From an uncultured Lentisphaeria bacterium (GTDB lineage: Bacteria > Verrucomicrobiota > Lentisphaeria > Oligosphaerales > Oligosphaeraceae), in NCBI GenBank assembly GCA_934661755.1, contig CAKUJM010000010.1, forward strand, positions 1 to 64,000: a stretch of DNA of 64,000 nt, in the 5' to 3' direction. Below are positions 17,830-27,612 of this stretch, piece after piece; position 1 is the stretch's first letter, and each line of letters starts with the position of its first letter. The translations under genes were made by a program, and so were the position numbers. The notes under the pieces were generated by a model. That model saw nothing but the letters and a program-made list of their open reading frames with translations. It searched no databases and was not told where the DNA came from.

Positions 17830-19608
17830 ATGCAGGACAACAAGAGACTCAATGCCGGCGCATTGCGCTGCGGCGTCACCATCGATGGCATGGATTATCT
17901 TTACGGCGGATTGCCCGATGGTCTGGAATTGGCCGTGGAGATCGCGCCGCCGGCCTGGCAGGATGGCTATGGCGCTCGGATGCGCCTCCACAACCGCAGT
18001 TCCCGCCCGGTGCGGCTGGACGGGTTCTTCTGGGATGCCGCCACCGATGAGCTGGCGCCTTCGGCGAATGGCTTCAGCAGCTGCTATCTTGACGGGTGGA
18101 GCATGCCGACGCCATGCGGAGCCCGGCTTTTTTCCGAGCCGGATTTCCGCTTCAACCCCGACTACCTGAAATTCGCGGTCAGCGAGCCGAAGGACTACCG
18201 CGCGGAGCAGCCGGGAAGATTCCGGGCGGAAAACCTCGTGGTGTTCCAGGATGGCGCGGCGGGGGAGGGCAGCCAGCAGTCGCCGTCGCTGATTTTCGCC
18301 TTTGTGACCTCGGAGCACCAGTTCGGGCGCTTTGTCATCGACGCCGACGCCTCCGCCCGCCGCGCCGCCGTCCGGTGCATTTCATCCTGCGACGGAATCA
18401 TGGTTCCGCCGGGCGGGCAGGTGCGCTCCGAGGCGCTGTCGATTGGACTGGCGGACAACCGCGAGGACGCCGAGGCCAGGATCGCCGGATATGCCGCCCA
18501 TTGGGGTCGCGCCATGAATGCGCGGCTGAACCACCCCGCGCCGCTGGGATGGTGCAGCTGGTACTACTATTTTGAGAAGATCACCGAGGAGGACATGGTC
18601 GAAAACATCGACTTCCTCAAGGCGCACCGGGCGGAGTACCCGGTGAAGTACATCCAGCTGGACGACGGCTACCAGTTCGATCAGGGCGAATGGCTGGTCA
18701 CCAATGAAAAGTTCCCCCGCGGGCTGTCCTGGCTGGCCGGATATGCCAAGGACGCCGGCTTCACGCCGGGGCTGTGGCTGGCGCCGTTCATGGTGTCGGA
18801 GAGGTGCGCCCTGTGGCGCGAACACCCCGAATGGCTGATCCATGACGCCGACGGGAAGATCATCCAGGAGTCGCCATGGCGCACCGGCATGTGCGGCATC
18901 CTGGACGCGACCCATCCCGGCGCGTGGGAGTGGCTGCGCGGGCTCTTCGCCAAATTGCGTGAAATCGGCTTCGACTACGTCAAGCTCGACTTCCTGGTCA
19001 ATGCCTGCGCGGAGCGCAAAGGCGTGCTCCATGACCCGATGGCCACCCGCTGCGACCTGCTTCGGCGCGGCCTGCAGGCCATCCGGTCCGGATTCGGCGA
19101 GGACGGCCTGATCCTCACCTGCACCGCGCCGACGGCCGCAGTGGTCGGCCTGGCGGACTTCAACCGCATCGGCACGGACATCACCCCGTACTGGTGCGGC
19201 GAAAATGACGCCGACGAGGCGCCGAATATCCCCAACGTCTGCCGCAACGTCATCAACCGCGCATACATGAACCGCCGGCTCTTCGTCAGCGATCCGGACA
19301 CCATCATCGTGCGGGAGGACAACACCCGCCTCAGCGAGCAGGAATGCGCCCTCTGGCGGGATGCGATCATGCTGGGCGGCGGTTCGCTGCTGCTCTCCGA
19401 CCGCATGAGTACGCTGACGCCCAAACGGGCCGCGTGGCTTCAGGAGATCATCCGCCACCATGACGAATACGAGACGGTCCCGGTGGACCGCGCCTGGCAT
19501 TGCCCGCCGCGGATCTGGCGCGGCGTGTCGCGCACCGGCGGCGGGGTGGTCGAAGGACGCTTCGACTTCGCGGGTCATTCCTGCGAGCTGGCCGAGGTGC
19601 GGCCCTGA
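17830..19608 (+). CDS. GH36-family alpha-galactosidase
   Basis: Hydrolyses terminal alpha-galactosides such as raffinose-type sugars. The 592-residue protein has an N-terminal beta-sandwich and a TIM barrel starting GWCSWYYYFEKITEED. Nucleophile D387 lies in YVKLDFL and acid/base D450 in RIGTDITPYW. Other family features are YIQLDDGYQ and GLWLAPFMV. There is no signal peptide, so it acts in the cytoplasm. AGGAAA precedes the start at 17830. It is only distantly similar to the frameshifted enzyme at 429-2256 and could functionally replace it. A permease gene follows after 6 bp. Confidence 0.88.
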   Translation: MQDNKRLNAGALRCGVTIDGMDYLYGGLPDGLELAVEIAPPAWQDGYGARMRLHNRSSRPVRLDGFFWDAATDELAPSANGFSSCYLDGWSMPTPCGARLFSEPDFRFNPDYLKFAVSEPKDYRAEQPGRFRAENLVVFQDGAAGEGSQQSPSLIFAFVTSEHQFGRFVIDADASARRAAVRCISSCDGIMVPPGGQVRSEALSIGLADNREDAEARIAGYAAHWGRAMNARLNHPAPLGWCSWYYYFEKITEEDMVENIDFLKAHRAEYPVKYIQLDDGYQFDQGEWLVTNEKFPRGLSWLAGYAKDAGFTPGLWLAPFMVSERCALWREHPEWLIHDADGKIIQESPWRTGMCGILDATHPGAWEWLRGLFAKLREIGFDYVKLDFLVNACAERKGVLHDPMATRCDLLRRGLQAIRSGFGEDGLILTCTAPTAAVVGLADFNRIGTDITPYWCGENDADEAPNIPNVCRNVINRAYMNRRLFVSDPDTIIVREDNTRLSEQECALWRDAIMLGGGSLLLSDRMSTLTPKRAAWLQEIIRHHDEYETVPVDRAWHCPPRIWRGVSRTGGGVVEGRFDFAGHSCELAEVRP

Positions 19609-19614
19609 ACAGCC

Positions 19615-20502
19615 ATGCCGGGGTGGTTTCCGCTGATCCTGGGCTCCGCGGTCGCCCTGGGCTGCTACGACTTCTGCAAGAAGACGGCGGTGCAGGGCAA
19701 CCGGGTGATGCCGGTGCTCTTCTGGGCGACGCTGACTGGATCCGGGGCGCTGGTGATCCTGTCGGTGGCCAGCGGGCACTTCCTGGAGCATCTCGCCTGC
19801 GGATGGCGGGTGTGGCTGATGATCCTGCTCAAAAGCTGCATCGTCGCCAGCAGCTGGATCGCGGGGTACTACGCGCTCCATGACCTGCCGATATCCATCG
19901 CGTCGCCGGTGCGGGCGTCGTCGCCGGTGTGGGCGACCATCGGCGGGGCGGTCCTGCTGCGGGAAATCCCCTCGCCGCTGCAGGCGCTGGCCATGGCGGT
20001 CATCTTCGCCGGATACTTCACATTCTCGGTGATCGGAAAGGCGGAGGGGTTGTCGTGGCGTTGCCGCGGCATCCGGATGGTGGCCGCCGCGACCCTGCTG
20101 GGGGCGTCAAGCGCGCTTTACGACCGTTTCCTGATGCATGTGATGCAGCTGAATCCCAACGTGGTGCAGCTGCATTTCTCAATCAACCTGGTCGCCATCA
20201 TCGGGCTTTGCTGGCTGATGCAGCCGCATTGCCGGATGCTCCACGAAGAGGGGTCATTCCAGTGGCGGTGGGCCATCCCCGCAATCGGAGTCCTCCTGAT
20301 CATCGCCGACTGGCTCTATTTCAACGCCGTCACCTATCCCGATGCGCAGATCGGGATGATCGCCGTCCTCAGGCGCCTTTCCGTCTGTGTGAGCTTTCTG
20401 TGCGGCGCCTGCTTCCTCAAGGAACAGAACCTCCTACGGAAAAGCGGTGCGCTGCTGCTGATATTGGCGGGAGTGCTGCTGCTGGCCTGGGCGAAAAGAT
20501 AG
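19615..20502 (+). CDS. EamA/DMT-family transporter
   Basis: A 295-residue membrane protein with about ten transmembrane helices arranged as two five-helix EamA halves. The first half contains ISIASPVRASSPVWATIGGA and the second a parallel segment ending in GALLLILAGVLLLAWAKR. Such proteins export or import metabolites, including sugars and amino acids. The six-base gap to the alpha-galactosidase gene suggests co-expression, so a sugar or sugar-derived substrate is possible but unproven. Confidence 0.82.
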   Translation: MPGWFPLILGSAVALGCYDFCKKTAVQGNRVMPVLFWATLTGSGALVILSVASGHFLEHLACGWRVWLMILLKSCIVASSWIAGYYALHDLPISIASPVRASSPVWATIGGAVLLREIPSPLQALAMAVIFAGYFTFSVIGKAEGLSWRCRGIRMVAAATLLGASSALYDRFLMHVMQLNPNVVQLHFSINLVAIIGLCWLMQPHCRMLHEEGSFQWRWAIPAIGVLLIIADWLYFNAVTYPDAQIGMIAVLRRLSVCVSFLCGACFLKEQNLLRKSGALLLILAGVLLLAWAKR

Positions 20503-20682
20503 CCACGGCCGGCTTCCTGGCTTTCCGGACCCAGGCGCCTCATTCCGCAGACCCCGGGCGATGCGCCGCAATTGGCCCTTCCCCTGTGGCGCAGGATTTC
20601 CGCGCCCGTGTTAAAACAATATTTTGAAACAATGCGCAGGAACTGCGGCAAAGGGGGTTATATTCTGTTGTTGCACCAAGTT

Positions 20683-20719
20683 CCCGCGGCCATGCCGCCG
20701 CGGGGCGGCGTTTTGTTTT
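20683..20719 (+). terminator. Terminator-like hairpin
   Basis: CCCGCGGC (20683-20690) pairs perfectly with GCCGCGGG (20697-20704). GCGGCG and then TTTTGTTTT (20711-20719) follow. It lies about 180 bp after the EamA stop and may end that transcript or attenuate the TetR transcript. Confidence 0.55.
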
Positions 20720-20725
20720 CACCCG

Positions 20726-20844
20726 GGTCCGCGGGGGACAGGTGATTTTGCGTCAGAAAGAGGATTTTTCGCCCATGGCACGGGAGTACGTGTCCGGAAA
20801 ATGGCGGAATCATGGCGCAAAAGAGCCAACTTCACGGATTCAGG
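20726..20844 (+). repeat. Palindromic interspersed element, copy 2
   Basis: Shares GGTGATTTTGCGTCAG, AGGATTTTT, CGGGAGTACGTG, GGAATCATGGCGCAAAAG and TTCACGGATTCAGG with the copies at 28889 and 50002. The outermost left arm is diverged (GGTCCGCGGGGGACAG). It ends 25 bp before the TetR start. Confidence 0.85.
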
Positions 20845-20869
20845 CTGCAGGTCCAGCCATGCGTACATC

Positions 20870-21559
20870 ATGAACAAGAAGAGATCCACCGTCCACCGGA
20901 AGCGCAAGGAAGTCAGCCAGCGTCTCCTGGAGTCCGGACTGCGTTTTTTTGCCGTCAATGGCTTTGAGGGGGCCACGGTCCGGGACATCTGCGAGGATGC
21001 CGGCAGCAACCTGGCCGCCATCAACTACTATTTCAAGGACAAGCAGGGCTTTTTTGCCGAGGTGTGCGCCTATGCGCACCGGCTGCTGCGGGACCGCTTC
21101 AACCAGCTGTGCTCCCAGGACGTGGGGACGGACCCCTGGAAGCGCCTCAAGAGCCACGTCAAGGCGATGGTGGAAAGCGCGTACAACAGCACACTGCTGC
21201 ATGCCTCATGGCTGTACATGCGCGAGATCATGAGCCCGAGAATCCGCGAGCTGTCGTCGGCGGATCATGGCGACGCCAGCCACGAGGCGATGGAGCAGCA
21301 GACCTGGCAGATGATGTGCGACCTGCTGGGGGATGCGGCCACCCGCGAGAACATCGTGCTGCTTCACTACACCTACGTGAGCCTGTCGCTTTTCATGATC
21401 ATCCAGCAGCATGTCGAGACCATGAGCCAGCGGCATTCCCGTTTCGGCGTCAGCGCGCAGCTGGACCAGGAGCGCATCGGCCAGTACATCATCGGCGTCA
21501 TGGAGAACACCATCGACCGGATGAAGGCCGGGGCGGCGCCATGCGCCGCGCCCGTGTAG
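20870..21559 (+). CDS. TetR-family transcriptional regulator
   Basis: A 229-residue DNA-binding repressor. The N-terminal helix-turn-helix reads GFEGATVRDICEDAGSNLAA followed by INYYFKDKQGFFAEV, the classic TetR pattern. The C-terminal half resembles the ligand-binding domain of CecR/YbiH-like regulators. Start 20870 gives a short basic N-terminus; the longer upstream frame lies in the palindromic repeat and is not credible. It sits 135 bp before a TolC-adaptor-RND set in the same direction and is the obvious local regulator of that pump. Confidence 0.92.
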   Translation: MNKKRSTVHRKRKEVSQRLLESGLRFFAVNGFEGATVRDICEDAGSNLAAINYYFKDKQGFFAEVCAYAHRLLRDRFNQLCSQDVGTDPWKRLKSHVKAMVESAYNSTLLHASWLYMREIMSPRIRELSSADHGDASHEAMEQQTWQMMCDLLGDAATRENIVLLHYTYVSLSLFMIIQQHVETMSQRHSRFGVSAQLDQERIGQYIIGVMENTIDRMKAGAAPCAAPV

Positions 21560-21694
21560 CCGCGCCAGCGTGGCGCAGATCCGTGAAGAAAGCGTCCCCG
21601 CGCCATCTGGAGCCAGTGACTGCGGGCAATAAAAACTGTCTCCCGGCGTTTATCATTCCGGGCACCCGAAAAAAAAGCGAATCATCTCACCTAA

Positions 21695-23011
21695 ATGAAA
21701 TCATCACTGTATTCGATAGTGTTTTTTGTCCTGTTGTCGCTGCCGGCCGTCGTTTTGCCGGCCCGCGGCGGGGAAAAACTGCGGCTGACGCTGGATGAAG
21801 CCAAGTCGATCGCCTTGCAGCACAATCCGACGCTGGCGGTGGCGCAGGCCAACATCGCGGCGGCGGCGGCGGCGGTGGACCAGGCCTGGTCGGCGTATTA
21901 TCCGACCATCGGCATTGACGCCGGCATTACCCGGGTCCGCGACTCCGCCACCCGTCCGGAGCGCGACTTCGACAACGACACGCGCTATACTGCGGGCCTT
22001 TCCGGATCGTGGCTGATTTTCAATGGCGGCGCGCGCCATCTCCGGTCGTTGATTGCGCAGCGCGGCGGCGACATCGCGGTGGCGGCATGCGACGACGCCC
22101 GCCGGACGCTGCTGGAGAATGTGGCGTACGCCTTCTTCATGGTGGTCCAGTCGCAGAACTCGATGAAGATCGCCTTGCAGGATGCCCAGTTCAACCAGAT
22201 CCTGCACCGGGATGCCCAGACCCGTCTGGAGAATGGCGTGGCCAAGCCCAGCGAAGTCCTGAACTTCGAGTTCCAGGTCGGCAACGCCGAAGTGAGCTAC
22301 ATCTCGGCGGAGCGCACCTGGCGCAACGCCTGCATCGTGCTGGGGCAGCTGCTGGTGATCCAGAGCGAGTCGATCTGGGACAGCCTGGAATTGGTCGAGC
22401 CGGACAAGTCGGTGCTGGACTATTCGGCGGGGACGCTCCCGGAGATGCTGGCATATGCCCGGGACCACCGTCCAGATTTGCGCAGCGCCCGTCATGAAAT
22501 CACCCAGTCGGAACTGGAGGTGCGGCTGGCGGACACCGAATACCTGCCGTCGGTGAGCGCATTCTACGACTATGGCTTCAAGCGGCTGGGGTCCGGGCAT
22601 TTCAACAGCCACTACGACCGCGACGTCACCTTCGGCGTCGCGCTCAACTGGACGCTCTTCAGCGGCTTCAGCACCCGCGCCGCCATCGACGCGGCGTCGG
22701 CGCGGCTGACGGCGGCCCGGAAGGCCATGGAGCAGCTCGAGCTGTCGGTGGACGCCGAGATCCGGCGCAACAGCGTCGCGCTGGATTCCAGCCGCCGGAC
22801 CCTGGAGAAGCAGAACCGGCAGTATGAGATTGCGCAGCGGATCCGCGACCTGGTCAAGGAGGAATATGATGGCGGCACCGCCACCATCACCCGGGTCAAC
22901 GAGGCCCAGACCGACCTGACCAATGCCGCGCTGGCGCGCAACAACGCCTATATCCAGGTGCTCAATAACATCGAGGCCCTCAAGTCGTCGACCGGCCACA
23001 ACCTCCAGTAG
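21695..23011 (+). CDS. TolC-family outer membrane efflux protein
   Basis: A 438-residue outer-membrane channel for tripartite export. The signal peptide covers about residues 1-25 (SIVFFVLLSLPAVVLPA). Two outer-membrane-efflux repeats follow: the first starts LTLDEAKSIALQHNPTLAVA, the second has VALNWTLFSGFSTRAAID and EYDGGTATITRVNEAQTDL. Long alpha-helical stretches fit the tunnel. It is the first gene of the pump set and lies 48 bp before the adaptor gene. Confidence 0.93.
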   Translation: MKSSLYSIVFFVLLSLPAVVLPARGGEKLRLTLDEAKSIALQHNPTLAVAQANIAAAAAAVDQAWSAYYPTIGIDAGITRVRDSATRPERDFDNDTRYTAGLSGSWLIFNGGARHLRSLIAQRGGDIAVAACDDARRTLLENVAYAFFMVVQSQNSMKIALQDAQFNQILHRDAQTRLENGVAKPSEVLNFEFQVGNAEVSYISAERTWRNACIVLGQLLVIQSESIWDSLELVEPDKSVLDYSAGTLPEMLAYARDHRPDLRSARHEITQSELEVRLADTEYLPSVSAFYDYGFKRLGSGHFNSHYDRDVTFGVALNWTLFSGFSTRAAIDAASARLTAARKAMEQLELSVDAEIRRNSVALDSSRRTLEKQNRQYEIAQRIRDLVKEEYDGGTATITRVNEAQTDLTNAALARNNAYIQVLNNIEALKSSTGHNLQ

Positions 23012-23059
23012 GCAGTACGGCCGGCGTCGTCCACTTCACCCACTTGCCAATTTTTATTC

Positions 23060-24412
23060 ATGAAAACGAAGCCGCTTCGGACCATCGCCGTCATTGCATT
23101 CGCCATTGCCATCCTGGGAGGCGCGACCTGGGCGATGCGGAGGATCTCCGCCGCGCGTTCGGAGGCGCTCAAGCAGCAGGCGGTGCGGGCGCTGGACAAT
23201 GCGGTGGCGGTGCGCACCGCGCGGGTCGGGCGGACCGACATTGGCAACACGCTGACCTTCAATGGCGACATCGAGGCGATGCGCACGGTGCAGCTGCAGC
23301 CGAAGGTCGCCGGGCGGCTGCTGTCGCTGGAGCTGGAGGACGGCACGCCGGTGGAGGAAGGCGTTCGGGTGGGCAAAGGCGTGAGGCTGGCGCAGCTTGA
23401 CGACCGCGAATGCCACGCCCAGCTGTCCAGCGCCAAGGCGGCCAGATCCGCGGCCGCGGCTACATTGGAGGTCAGCCGCGCGGCGCTGGCGCAGAAGAAG
23501 GCGGCACGGCTGGCGTCGCAGGCCGCCACGGCCTCCAGCCAGGCGAACTATGATGACAAGGAACGCGAACTGAAACGCCAGGAGAACCTGGTGTCCAGGA
23601 ATGCCTCCACCTCCCAGAATCTCGATCTGGCGCGGACCGCATTCGCCCAGGCGGGCGCGGAGCTGAAGCGCTGCCAGGCGGACGAAAGCGCCGCCCAGGC
23701 CGCGGTGCTTTCGGCCGAAGCCGCCATCAGCCAGTCCGAAGCCGCGCTGGAGCAGGCGGAGGCCAAATTGGAGGAGGCGCAGCTGAATTTCGACGAGACC
23801 AGGCTCTATTCGCCGATGGATGGCGTGGTCAGCGTCAAGCATGTCGATCCCGGGGCGATGGTGGGCGTCGGCACCGCCATCGTCACCATCGTGTCGATGG
23901 ACACCGTGAAGGTCCTGCTTTCGGTGCCGGTGAACCATCTGTCGAAGGTGGTCCCCGGCCAGACCCGCGCGGTATTGCGCGCCGACACGATTCCGGGGCA
24001 GGCCATCGAATGCCGGATCGACCGGATCTATCCGTCGGTGGATCCGGCCACGCGCACCGCGAAGGTGGAGCTGCGGCTGCCGAATCCCCGGAAAGGCGGC
24101 GCCGGCCCCCATCTGCTCCGGGACGGCATGTTCGCCAGCGTGGACCTGCTGCTGGAGGACCACCGGAATGCCGTCGCCATCGGACAGGACCTCCCGGTGC
24201 GGGTGCTGGACAAGCATATCGTCTATGTCTGCGACGGCGACCAGGTCCGGGCGGTGCCGGTGGAGCTGGGGCTGCGCAGCGGCGGCCTGGTGGAGGTCCT
24301 CAGCGGCCTGGATGAGGGCGACGAGATCGTGGTGCAGGGCAGCCACCGGCTCACCGACGGCAGCCGGATCCACCGCATCGGCGACGACGGCAGCCAGGAA
24401 GGCGGCAAGTAG
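23060..24412 (+). CDS. RND efflux periplasmic adaptor (HlyD/AcrA type)
   Basis: A 450-residue membrane-fusion protein with an N-terminal anchor (TIAVIAFAIAILGGATWAM). It has a lipoyl-like half-motif (LTFNGDIEAMRTVQLQPKV), a long Ala-rich coiled coil (about residues 125-245), and the second lipoyl half LYSPMDGVVSVKHVDPG. The beta-barrel and membrane-proximal domains follow, with LRDGMFASVDL and SGLDEGDEIVVQG. It links the inner-membrane pump at 24433 to TolC. The anchor has no lipobox Cys. Confidence 0.93.
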   Translation: MKTKPLRTIAVIAFAIAILGGATWAMRRISAARSEALKQQAVRALDNAVAVRTARVGRTDIGNTLTFNGDIEAMRTVQLQPKVAGRLLSLELEDGTPVEEGVRVGKGVRLAQLDDRECHAQLSSAKAARSAAAATLEVSRAALAQKKAARLASQAATASSQANYDDKERELKRQENLVSRNASTSQNLDLARTAFAQAGAELKRCQADESAAQAAVLSAEAAISQSEAALEQAEAKLEEAQLNFDETRLYSPMDGVVSVKHVDPGAMVGVGTAIVTIVSMDTVKVLLSVPVNHLSKVVPGQTRAVLRADTIPGQAIECRIDRIYPSVDPATRTAKVELRLPNPRKGGAGPHLLRDGMFASVDLLLEDHRNAVAIGQDLPVRVLDKHIVYVCDGDQVRAVPVELGLRSGGLVEVLSGLDEGDEIVVQGSHRLTDGSRIHRIGDDGSQEGGK

Positions 24413-24432
24413 CAACCGGTGGAGGATGCGGC

Positions 24433-27400
24433 ATGAAACTACCTGAATTTGGCGTCCGGCGGCCGGTGGCGACCGCCATGCTGTTCCTGGCGGTGCTGGT
24501 GCTGGGGGTCATCAGCTTCAGCAAGCTGGGCATCGACCTGATGCCGGACATCGAGCCGACCAGGGTGACGGTGAAGACGACGTGGGAGGGCGCCTCGGCG
24601 GAGGATGTCGAAAGCAAGGTCACCCGGGTGCTGGAAAAACGGCTGGGGGCGGTCTCCAACCTGGACGAAATCCGCTCCAGCACCTCCGAAGGCGTGTCCA
24701 CCATCTCCTGCACCTTCACCTGGGGGACCAATATCGACGAGGCCTGCAACGACGTGCGCAGCAAGGTCGATCTGGCGGAGGACGCGTTGCCCGACGATGT
24801 CGACAAGCCGATGATCTTCAAGTTCGACTCGGCGGACATGCCGATCATGATGATCGGAGTGACCGCCAGGGAGTCAATCGAAAAGCTCTATGACATCATT
24901 GACGACGAGGTGGCGCAGCCGCTGCAGCGCCTGGATGGCGTCGGCTCGGTCAACTCCTTCGGCGGGCTGCAGCGCCAGATCACGGTCACCCTGTCGCGGG
25001 GGAAGCTGGCGGGATATGGCCTGACGCTGAAGGACATCGAGAATGCGATCAGCGAGGAGAACCAGACGCTGCCGGCGGGGACGCTCAAGATCGGCCGCAC
25101 CGAATATACCATCCGGGTGTTGGGCGAATACGACCGCGTCGACCAGATCCGCCAGATCCCGCTGCTGCGGCACAATGGCTCGATCATCCGCCTGAAGGAC
25201 ATTGCGGAGATCAGCGACGCCTTTGAGGAGGTCACCCAGTATGTGCGCACCATGGGGCGCGACGGCATGATGATGATGGTGCAGAAGCGCACCGGCGCCA
25301 ACACGGTCGCGGTGTGCGCGGCGGTGCGCGACGAGCTCAAGCGCCTGGAGCGGGTCATCCCGCAGGACATCAAGTTCTATGTCGTCAATGACTCCTCCAC
25401 CTTCATCACCCAGTCGGTGGACAATGTCCGGGGGACGGTGCTGTGGGGCGGGTTCTTTGTCATCGTGGTGTCGTTCTTCTTCCTGCGCAATGTGCGTTCG
25501 TCGCTGATCATCGCCCTGACCATCCCCTTTTCGCTGATCATCGCCTTCTGCTACATGTACTTCATGGGGTGGACGATCAACATGATCAGCCTCTCGGCGC
25601 TGGCCATCGCCATCGGCATGGTGGTGGACAACGCGATCGTGGTGCTGGAGAACATCACCTCGTACATCAACCGCGGCACCCGGGTGCGGGAGTCGGCGAT
25701 GTTCGCGGCCTCCGAGGTGACGCTGTCGTTGATCGCCTCCACCGGCACCACCATCTGCATCTTCCTGCCGCTGGTGTTCGTGCAGGGGGCCACCGGGATC
25801 ATCTTCCGGCAGCTGGGCGGGCTGGTGACCGCCACCCTGATCGCCAGCATGATCTGCGCGCTCATGCTCACGCCGATGCTCGCCAGCCGGCTGCTGCGGC
25901 CGGCGGATGCCGGCGCCGCCGGCACTGGCGGCACTGGCGGCACTGGCGGCACTGGCGGCTGGTGGCGCCGGCTATACGAGTGGTCGGAGCGATGCTTCCT
26001 GGGATTTGAGGCGCTTTACGGGCGCTTCCTGGGATTCTGCCTGCGGCATCGCCATGCGGTGATTGTCGCCGGCGCATTGATTGTCGGCGCGTCCATCATC
26101 TGCATACCCTTTGTGGGGACGGAGTTCACGCCCGACCAGGACACCGGCGAGATGACCATCAGCTTCCAGCTGCCGGTCTCCACCCGGGCGGAACTGACCG
26201 CGGATGCGGCCAGCCGCATCACCGCGCTGGCGCTGCAAAAGGAGTCGCAGATGCTGGCGCGCTCCGGCGGGATGGTCGCCGCCGACGAGGACGGCCGTCC
26301 GCGCAGCAGCGGGATCCGCTTCACCAACTGGCGGGCCGGCGCCTCGCGCAGCGGCTGGGGGAACAACAGCTCCCATACCGGCCGGGTGAACCTGAAGTAC
26401 GTGCCGCGGGAGGAGCGGCCGTACCTGACCGCCGACCTGGGCAATGAAATCCTCAAGGAGCTGCGCACCTGGCCGGAGCTGGACCGCGTCTTCCTCTCGA
26501 CCTCCAACCGGCTGATGACCATGATGATGGGCGGATCCAACGAAAAGCCGATCATCGTCAAGGTCCTGGGGTACGACCTCGACGAGAGCCTGCGCATTGC
26601 CGAGCAGATCCGCGGGATCGCGCTGCGCACGCCCGGTGCGGCGGATCCCAATATCACCTTCGACAACGGCAACCGCGAGCTGGTCATCAATATCGACCGC
26701 GTGGCCGCCGCCGCGCTGGGCGTGAAGGTCGACAGCATCGTCAAGGCGGTGCGGACCCTCTTCTATGGCAAGGCCGCCAGCAAATTCCGCCAGGGCGAGG
26801 ACGAATACGACATCTTCGTCCAGCTGGGCGAGGACGAACGGCGCACGGTCGGCGACCTGATGAACTCGGAAATCGCGGTGGATTCCCGCCGCATCCGCCT
26901 GGACGCCATCGCCAGTGTCAGCGAGGAGCTGGGGCCGGTCACCATCAACCGGGTGGACCAGGAGCGGGTGGTGTACCTCCAGATCGACGTCTACGGGCGG
27001 TCGCTGGGCGAGGTGGCCGCCGACCTCAAGGACGCCATCGGCCGCGAGGTGGTGCTGCCGCAGGGCACAACCCTGGACTACGCCGGACAGATCAAGGAGC
27101 AGGGCAGCGCGTTCGCCGACCTGACCCTCATGCTGGTCCTGGGCATCGTCCTGGTCTATATGGTGATGGCCGCCGAATTCGAGTCCTATCTGGCGCCGTT
27201 CGTGGTGATGTTCTCCATACCCTTCGCCTTCTCCGGCGCCATCTTCGCCCTCGGACTGACCGGAATGACCCTCAATATCATGAGCTTCATCGGGCTGATC
27301 ATGCTCGTGGGGACGGTGGTCAACAACGCGATTGTGCTGATCGACTACATCAACATCCTGCTGGCGCGGGGCGAGCCGGTAACGGAGGCGATCACGCAAT

Positions 27401-27612
27401 CCGGGCGCCAGCGCCTGCGGCCGGTGCTCATGACCACCCTGACCACCGTCTTCGGCATGGTGCCAATGGCGATTTCCGGTTCGACCGGATCCGAATTGTG
27501 GAGTCCGCTGGCCGTCACCATCATCGGCGGGCTGAGCATCTCGACCCTGGTCACCCTGGCATTCATCCCGACCCTCTATTCCTTTGTCGCCAAAGGGGAG
27601 AAGACCGCATGA
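24433..27612 (+). CDS. RND-family efflux permease (AcrB type)
   Basis: A 1059-residue inner-membrane proton-driven exporter with 12 predicted transmembrane helices and two large periplasmic loops. It starts PEFGVRRPVATAMLFLAVLV, as in the family. TM4 contains GMVVDNAIVVLENI, so the second of the two Asp residues found in AcrB is Asn here. The C-terminal half has GLIMLVGTVVNNAIVLIDYI. Between TM6 and TM7 is a GTG tripeptide repeat encoded by four 9-bp units (25921-25956). It overlaps the next gene by 4 bp. The transported compound is unknown; drugs, bile-like amphiphiles or lipids are typical. Confidence 0.95.
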   Translation: MKLPEFGVRRPVATAMLFLAVLVLGVISFSKLGIDLMPDIEPTRVTVKTTWEGASAEDVESKVTRVLEKRLGAVSNLDEIRSSTSEGVSTISCTFTWGTNIDEACNDVRSKVDLAEDALPDDVDKPMIFKFDSADMPIMMIGVTARESIEKLYDIIDDEVAQPLQRLDGVGSVNSFGGLQRQITVTLSRGKLAGYGLTLKDIENAISEENQTLPAGTLKIGRTEYTIRVLGEYDRVDQIRQIPLLRHNGSIIRLKDIAEISDAFEEVTQYVRTMGRDGMMMMVQKRTGANTVAVCAAVRDELKRLERVIPQDIKFYVVNDSSTFITQSVDNVRGTVLWGGFFVIVVSFFFLRNVRSSLIIALTIPFSLIIAFCYMYFMGWTINMISLSALAIAIGMVVDNAIVVLENITSYINRGTRVRESAMFAASEVTLSLIASTGTTICIFLPLVFVQGATGIIFRQLGGLVTATLIASMICALMLTPMLASRLLRPADAGAAGTGGTGGTGGTGGWWRRLYEWSERCFLGFEALYGRFLGFCLRHRHAVIVAGALIVGASIICIPFVGTEFTPDQDTGEMTISFQLPVSTRAELTADAASRITALALQKESQMLARSGGMVAADEDGRPRSSGIRFTNWRAGASRSGWGNNSSHTGRVNLKYVPREERPYLTADLGNEILKELRTWPELDRVFLSTSNRLMTMMMGGSNEKPIIVKVLGYDLDESLRIAEQIRGIALRTPGAADPNITFDNGNRELVINIDRVAAAALGVKVDSIVKAVRTLFYGKAASKFRQGEDEYDIFVQLGEDERRTVGDLMNSEIAVDSRRIRLDAIASVSEELGPVTINRVDQERVVYLQIDVYGRSLGEVAADLKDAIGREVVLPQGTTLDYAGQIKEQGSAFADLTLMLVLGIVLVYMVMAAEFESYLAPFVVMFSIPFAFSGAIFALGLTGMTLNIMSFIGLIMLVGTVVNNAIVLIDYINILLARGEPVTEAITQSGRQRLRPVLMTTLTTVFGMVPMAISGSTGSELWSPLAVTIIGGLSISTLVTLAFIPTLYSFVAKGEKTA
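25921..25956 (+). repeat. 9-bp tandem repeat inside the RND permease gene
   Basis: Four perfect copies of GGCACTGGC encode GTG-GTG-GTG-GTG just after TM6. Because the unit is a multiple of three, copy-number changes keep the frame. Confidence 0.9.

Larger units (their letters stand above)
20503..20869. other. Intergenic region with hairpin and palindromic element
   Basis: No gene is seen between the transporter and the TetR gene. The stretch holds an AT-rich patch (20610-20632) with TAAAACAATATTTTGAAACA, a terminator-like hairpin at 20683-20719 and a copy of the palindromic repeat at 20726-20844. Confidence 0.7.

Noticed and set aside
20624..20664. Promoter TTGAAA ... TATATT before the TetR gene
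   Set aside because: The spacer is 29 bp, too long for a sigma-70 promoter.
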